NCBI GenBank assembly: GCA_051453625.1
Contig: JBOZIK010000001.1
Coordinates: forward strand, 21,575,052-21,599,557
DNA: 24,506 nt
Source of the DNA: Welwitschia mirabilis
Lineage: Eukaryota; Gnetophyta; Gnetopsida; Welwitschiales
Reading direction: 5' to 3'
The notes under the pieces are model-generated. The model was not told the origin of the DNA, made no database searches, and worked only from the letters and a program-made list of their open reading frames with translations. Positions 20,431-24,506 of the stretch are shown one piece after another (the stretch's first letter is position 1; the number at the start of each line of letters is the position of its first letter). Position numbers and translations under genes: made by a program.

Positions 20431-20569
20431 ATACCCTGAGAATAATTTTTCTACAAGCTTGAGAAAGATGAAGGAAAAAAAGAATCATCGATGAAAGATT
20501 AAAGCCCATGGAAGACTACTCATTAGAGTAAAGACATGCTCTTATTTGACTAGTAGCTAAATTTTTATT

Positions 20570-20580
20570 GGTGGAGAGTA
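20570..20580 (+). other. Polypurine tract of Element 3
   Basis: The purine-rich GGTGGAGAGTA lies directly before the TG at 20581 that opens the 3' LTR. Confidence 0.45.
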
Positions 20581-21034
20581 TGATATAGAGACATCATTAT
20601 AAGATGAAAACATAAAGAAAGTATTTTAGCTAGGGGTTTATTTATTAATATTTTAGTGTGCTGGTGTGGAAAATAATATCCACCATATGTAATGATCTTG
20701 CAGGTGTCATGTGCAGTAACATAAAAGGATTCTTGGTTGTTGGAATATGTTAGAAAAAGATATAGTTGTAAGGAATATGTCATAAATCAATCCATGTATA
20801 AGGAATTTTCTATGTTTAGATACTCCTTTTAGTGAATTTCGTAAGATGTTAAGATTAGATGCATTCTTTTTTAATAAGGACTGATCTTGGAGCCTTGTAA
20901 ATAAGAGGGTGTGAGGAGATGAAGGGAATTATTAGAGAGCATCCTTTAGAGCATGACTTGGATAAATCCTTGGTAAAGGACTTAGAGAAGAAAGAGGTAA
21001 GAGATCTTGAATTTATAGCTTGGAAGGAACTCTT
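20581..21034 (+). mobile_element. 3' LTR of Element 3, truncated
   Basis: Starts TGATATAGAG and follows the 5' LTR up to 'aaggaact', then stops at 21034. About 300 bp of LTR present in 19660-19976 are missing because another LTR begins at 21035. Minus-strand frames at 20565-20783 and 20855-21067 overlap the LTR and have no coding support. Confidence 0.7.
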
Positions 21035-22214
21035 TGTAACACCAAACTTTTCATCACCAAAAAACATTACTTTTCAAAATCTATTGAAATTATAACATCC
21101 AACTTTTTACAACTGAAAAATGTTACTTTTCTTAATATATTACTATAAATTAAATCACATGTAGCCCATCCTCCTTAAGAAATTATAACTTCCCTATAAT
21201 AATAATAATAGTAATTGTTCTTCATATGGTCCTCTCCTCCATAATGCATTAAATGTTCCTTATTTTCTTAATTTAAAACTAACCTACTATAATAATGATT
21301 AATTCAAAGTAATATGGGATAATGATACTTCTATTAAATCAATAATTATTGTAACAAGTTATAGTAAAACTGATAATGAAACTATAGAGAATTTTAATAA
21401 GTAAAATCATAATTTATCACATCTGTTATTACAAGATCAAAAAGGTTTAACCAAAAATACACATAATTTAGTTTGAAAAGAATCCTTAACATCATAATAA
21501 TTACATAACTTAAATTTCAGGATTCATAAAAAAATAGAAATTTCACTCCAATGTAGATATTTCAACATAACCAAGAATAATAATCTCCATTTCTTTATGC
21601 CCTTCTTAGCATTCAAGCTTTAGTTTTACCACCTATGTACATAAGAAATATGGAGTGAGAACCATGAAAATTTCATAACTTCCAGTATGGTCTAGGTAAG
21701 GCAAGGTCAAGATTTGAAGAAATCCATGTCTCAAGACAAAGATTTGGAAGTTCCAAGTCTCAAGATAAGACGATCTTACAGAAATGATATAAAAAATAAT
21801 CCATTTTTCAATAAATTGTTCATCATATTTATTTCATATTTTCACTCACTTCCTCATTTGGTGATCTATGATTTACTCATAATATTTTTCATATATTCTC
21901 TTACTTTACTATTTCATATGTTCTCTTAATAATTTTTTTCTATATTAAAATCATGAAAATTGAAATGATCACAAAAGAAATTAATATTAATGAAACTACA
22001 AATTTAGCCACTAAAGATCATTATTGTTGAGGGTTATAACAAAATAATATTAAGGTTATTACAAAATGTAAGGACTTAAAAGTACAAAATTTTCCACAAT
22101 ATAGTGTCATCTCAATAACACAATATCTATATTAGTTTGAGGACTCTATAATGACAAAATTATTTTAATTTTTTAAAGATAAAGCTTTGGATCTTGACAA
22201 ATCTAGATGTGACA
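21035..22214 (-). mobile_element. LTR with chromovirus-like termini
   Basis: About 1180 bp. The plus strand begins TGTAACACC and ends GATGTGACA, so the minus strand runs TGTCACATC..GGTGTTACA, the form common in plant Ty3 chromoviruses (Del/Tekay type). On its right lies a minus-strand purine run (AAGGGGTAGAGAAA) suited to a PPT, making this the 3' LTR of a minus-strand element. A short (TAA)n run lies at 21197-21210. A plus-strand frame at 21714-21929 is inside the LTR and appears non-coding. Confidence 0.55.
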
Positions 22215-22232
22215 TTTCTCTACCCCTTAAAA
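22215..22232 (-). other. Polypurine tract next to chromovirus-like LTR
   Basis: The minus strand reads AAGGGGTAGAGAAA immediately before TGTCACATC. Upstream, 'gaaggaaactttttaaggggtag' resembles the gaggac-aaatt..aaggggggtag end of many plant gypsy polyprotein frames. Confidence 0.5.
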
Positions 22233-23026
22233 AGTTTCCTTCTTAAAACTTAAACTACAATACATCTTTTTTATATTTTTTAATTAGCTTCTCTTTCTAT
22301 CTCTTCCAAATTGTTGTACATACATAGTTGATTTTATCTTCGCTCAATGCCATATAAGTTATTAAATAGGTTGGAATGTTATTCCTAGGATTCTAATTTA
22401 TTATCATGATAATATTAATTACCTCTCATGTCTGGAATGATCAAGCCTGTACAAATTTTCCTTCTCTTCTATATCACTCTCTTTGTTGTCAATTGTATTT
22501 TCTACCCTATTGTATTGTAATAGAGGATGGTCCTCTCATGGACACATGACTTCATGGCAAATATATTGTACGTACTTTTGTTAAAGTTGTCTTACATCAC
22601 TAATTTAACCTTGTGTTGTAATATCTATCTTACACAACATGCTCTACCTTATATCGATCATATGGGTCTTTTTTTTTTTTTTAAAGTTTTTGACCTCATG
22701 TGGCTTTCCTTTGCTTCTAATTCTTTAGTTGAATGTAACTTCAAATCAGGTCTCAAGGACTTTTTATTATGCATTATCACTATTTCACATGCTTCTACAA
22801 GCTTATTTTAGTATGATCTATATGAATTTCATGAAAAGATCTTTCATGAGAAACTAGGTAAGTACTAAATAATTGCTTTTGGAAATAAATCTAAGAAATA
22901 ATTGAATATACTTGTGGATAGTTGAAAACCATTAAATCTCAACCAAAATAAGCTTGGACTATAACATCAAATATTGCATCATAACAATCTGTCACTCCAA
23001 ATCGTGATACTCACTTCTAAAGATGT
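22233..23026 (-). mobile_element. Possible degraded 3' interior of the chromovirus-like element
   Basis: By position this should be the end of pol. A broken minus-strand frame around 22650-22830 gives basic pieces (EACEIVIMHNKKSLRPDLKL, ESHMRSKTLKKKK), but I cannot identify an integrase or chromodomain. A T-run at 22671-22682 lies within it. The plus-strand frame at 22527-22811 has no recognisable content. Confidence 0.3.
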
Positions 23027-23224
23027 TGTTAGAATCTTATATTACCAATTGATGTCAAAATAATGTGATCTTTATAGAATGAAACTTGATTTTAAAGATG
23101 CAAGAAACTAAAGGATTTATATCCAAAAGATAGTAAGATTTGGACATGTTCTGATTAAAGTAACTTGATTTTCTATCCAAGAACTTAAAGTAGGAGTTGA
23201 CCAAACTTGGAAATACTCATTTTG

Positions 23225-23492
23225 AGCTATTTTATGAGGGGTCAATTGGATCTTTGAGGGGTTGTTTAAACCTAGAAATGCATTTTTAAAGATTCTTCAT
23301 ATGTACTATATCATATGGAGTCGACCGGACTCATGGGGGGTTGACCAAACCTGAAGAAAAGGGGTCAACCGGATTTTATATGGGGGTAACCGAGCAAAGT
23401 AACGTGAATTACTCAGGTTGACTACATGGAAAAGGGGATGACCGAATCAATTAATTTGGGTCACTCGGATTGACAGATGTTCCAAAGGGTCA
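23225..23492 (+). repeat. Cluster of GGTCGACC-like palindromic motifs
   Basis: At least nine short units, 20-60 bp apart, fit GGGGTCRACCGGAT or decayed versions: ggggtcaattgga, gagtcgaccggact, gggttgaccaaacc, ggggtcaaccggat, gggggtaaccgag, aggttgacta, ggggatgaccgaat, gggtcactcggat, agggtcaatcgatc. The core GGTCGACC is a perfect palindrome. The variants mostly differ at the central CG. Confidence 0.65.
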
Positions 23493-23845
23493 ATCGATCA
23501 AAGAGAAAGCAGAAATTTTCAAATAATTTTCTAACCTTTATATCATCAAATCTATTCATTTTAAATGTTAGATTTCTTCCTAACTATATAATGACTATAT
23601 TTTGGGGAAATCTATTTAAAGAAACAACACTTAAAAACCTAGTGTGCTTAAGATCTAATGGATTTTGAAAAAAAGGATTGCACTCTTAATTTGAAGAGCT
23701 TACCTTTGTACCATCATTCTTCTCTCACTCAGCAGTTACCTTTGTACTAAATCTGAGTAATAAGTCTCCATTGTTAGTTCTTGTATTTGAGTGACTTAGA
23801 GCATAGAGGTTTTGTTCCCTCGCTCACCCTTGTGCATTTGATTGA

Positions 23846-24083
23846 GGTTAAGACTTAGCCTGCAAAAGTCCATTTTATGAAAGTTGAGACTTAGCCTGCA
23901 AAAGTCCATTTTTTGAAGGTTAAGAATTAGGCTGCAAAAAAGTCCATTTTATAGAGGTTAAGCTTAGCCTATAAAAGTCCATTCTATGAAGGTTAAGACT
24001 TAGCCTGCAAAAGTTTATTTGTAAAGGTTGAGACTTAACTTAAAAAAGTCCACTTTGTAAGGTTGAAGATTAGCCTTAGAAAC
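23846..24083 (+). repeat. 36-bp tandem repeat, six full copies and one partial
   Basis: Copies start at 23846, 23882, 23918, 23956, 23991, 24026 and 24061. Each reads about GGTTAAGACTTAGCCTGC followed by AAAAGTCCATTTTATGAA. Period lengths are 35-38. The array lies within the LTR, upstream of its TATA box. Confidence 0.9.
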
Positions 24084-24170
24084 CTGGTGGATATTGAAGC
24101 AACAAAGATCTAGAACAGTCTTGGTTATTAACTAACTTTTGAGAGTGGAGTAGGGTGTATCCCAAACCAC

Positions 24171-24177
24171 TATAAAT
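24171..24177 (+). promoter_or_regulatory. TATA box of the copia LTR
   Basis: TATAAAT in the context ccaaaccactataaatcttg, about 135 bp before the LTR end, preceded by gtggagtagggtgtatccc. The position is plausible for the U3/R border. Confidence 0.45.
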
Positions 24178-24309
24178 CTTGTCTTGTGCATTTCTTTTGT
24201 TCTACTTTTTAGTTTATTTTGTTATATGTTTTTCTATCGTAATTTCTTTATTGGGTAGTAATAATTATTATCCTATTTAATCGCTCTCTAGGATTCTTGA
24301 TACTACATT

Positions 24310-24321
24310 TGGTAATAGAGC
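24310..24321 (+). other. Primer binding site (initiator tRNA-Met) of copia element
   Basis: TGGTAATAGAGC matches TGGTATCAGAGC, the complement of the initiator tRNA-Met 3' end, at 10 of 12 bases. It lies two bases after the LTR CA and 56 bases before the gag start. Confidence 0.8.
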
Positions 24322-24377
24322 TCTAGGTTGAGTCAACACTAAAATTTTAATCAATATTTAAATCAATAACTATAGCC

Positions 24378-24506
24378 ATGAGTTTTATTACAAAAGGTTT
24401 CTCTATTTCTAGGCCTCCACGGTTTGATGGAACAAACTATGAATATTAGAAGGCTAGAATTAAAATATTCTTAGGATCTCTTGATATAGATTATGAGGAT
24501 ATATTG
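24378..24506 (+). pseudogene. N-terminal gag of Ty1/copia element (cut by window edge)
   Basis: The ATG at 24378 opens 43 codons to the window end, beginning MSFITKGFSISRPPRFDGTN. The motif RPP-x-F-D/N-G-T-N-Y-x-x-W-K-x-R-M is the signature of plant copia Gag N-termini (DUF4219/UBN2-type region), which forms the particle shell. Here the expected Trp codon is TAG (24447-24449), so the frame is broken at codon 24, and KARIKIFLGSLD follows in the same frame. The start lies just after the PBS, as expected. Confidence 0.8.

Larger units (their letters stand above)
23027..24307 (+). mobile_element. 5' LTR of Ty1/copia element at right edge
   Basis: The right edge is well supported: CA at 24306-24307, two bases before a PBS, then gag. 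The left edge is inferred from TGTTAGAATC followed by 'ttgatgtcaaaataatg', a common opening in SIRE/Tork-type LTRs, giving 1281 bp. The interior has GGTCGACC-like motifs (23220-23490), a 36-bp tandem array (23846-24083) and a TATA box (24171). The matching 3' LTR lies outside the window. A plus-strand frame at 23477-23668 is within the LTR. Confidence 0.65.

Noticed and set aside
22527-22811. 94-codon plus-strand frame
   Set aside because: Crosses a T-run, shows no domain or codon pattern, and lies in probable retroelement interior.
23846-24083. Centromeric-type satellite
   Set aside because: Only about 240 bp long with a 36-bp unit inside an LTR; no extended array.
1-24506. tRNA or rRNA genes, organelle DNA insertions
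   Set aside because: No cloverleaf box A/B pair, no conserved rRNA segment and no recognisable plastid or mitochondrial gene was seen on either strand; tRNA-like matches are only PBS sites.

Overview
The window looks like intergenic repeat DNA from a plant nuclear genome, most likely a repeat-rich angiosperm. The evidence is very high A+T by eye, no intact host gene, no rRNA or tRNA gene, no prokaryotic signals, and layered, badly decayed LTR retrotransposons of types known from plants. All open frames are short. Those with recognisable content are broken gag or protease pieces of retrotransposons. Four runs of N (1665-2356, 5412-5529, 5994-6003, 11458-11557) mark a draft assembly.

Left part (1-12320): two related Ty3/gypsy-type elements lie on the minus strand, one inside the other. 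Element 1 runs from beyond the left edge to 7922: 3' LTR (to 612), polypurine tract (PPT), a scrambled stretch, aspartic protease, gag, leader, a primer binding site (PBS) resembling the complement of plant tRNA-Asp, and 5' LTR (6809-7922). Its right end abuts the gag frame of Element 2 (7923-10120, LTR from 10124), so Element 1 appears to have inserted into Element 2. The LTRs and leaders of both carry about 18 copies of a roughly 40-bp motif with arms GTCATCC and GGATGAC. The arm variants point to an ancestral GTCGTCC/GGACGAC hairpin that decayed by loss of methylated CpG.

Middle part (12321-19215): mostly unrecognised A+T-rich DNA. It holds a weak plus-strand Ty1/copia gag remnant (about 12590-13130), a possible copia LTR (about 14041-15521) with repeated GGGGTCAA-type units, a T-rich tract (16610-17330), and an isolated PBS-like site (18367).

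Right part (19216-24506): Element 3 is a small plus-strand LTR element with TG..CA LTRs, a PBS and a short lysine/glutamate-rich broken frame. Its 3' LTR is cut at 21034 by a minus-strand LTR with ends like those of Ty3 chromoviruses (21035-22214). At the right edge is the start of a plus-strand Ty1/copia element: LTR (about 23027-24307) with GGTCGACC-like motifs and a 36-bp tandem array, an initiator-Met PBS, and the first 43 codons of gag with one stop codon.

No genes here cooperate as a host pathway. The story is repeated insertion followed by decay dominated by C-to-T changes. The most unusual content is the CpG-decayed hairpin family and a G-quadruplex-like run beside an LTR TATA box. 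All family assignments come from reading translations by eye, without database searches.
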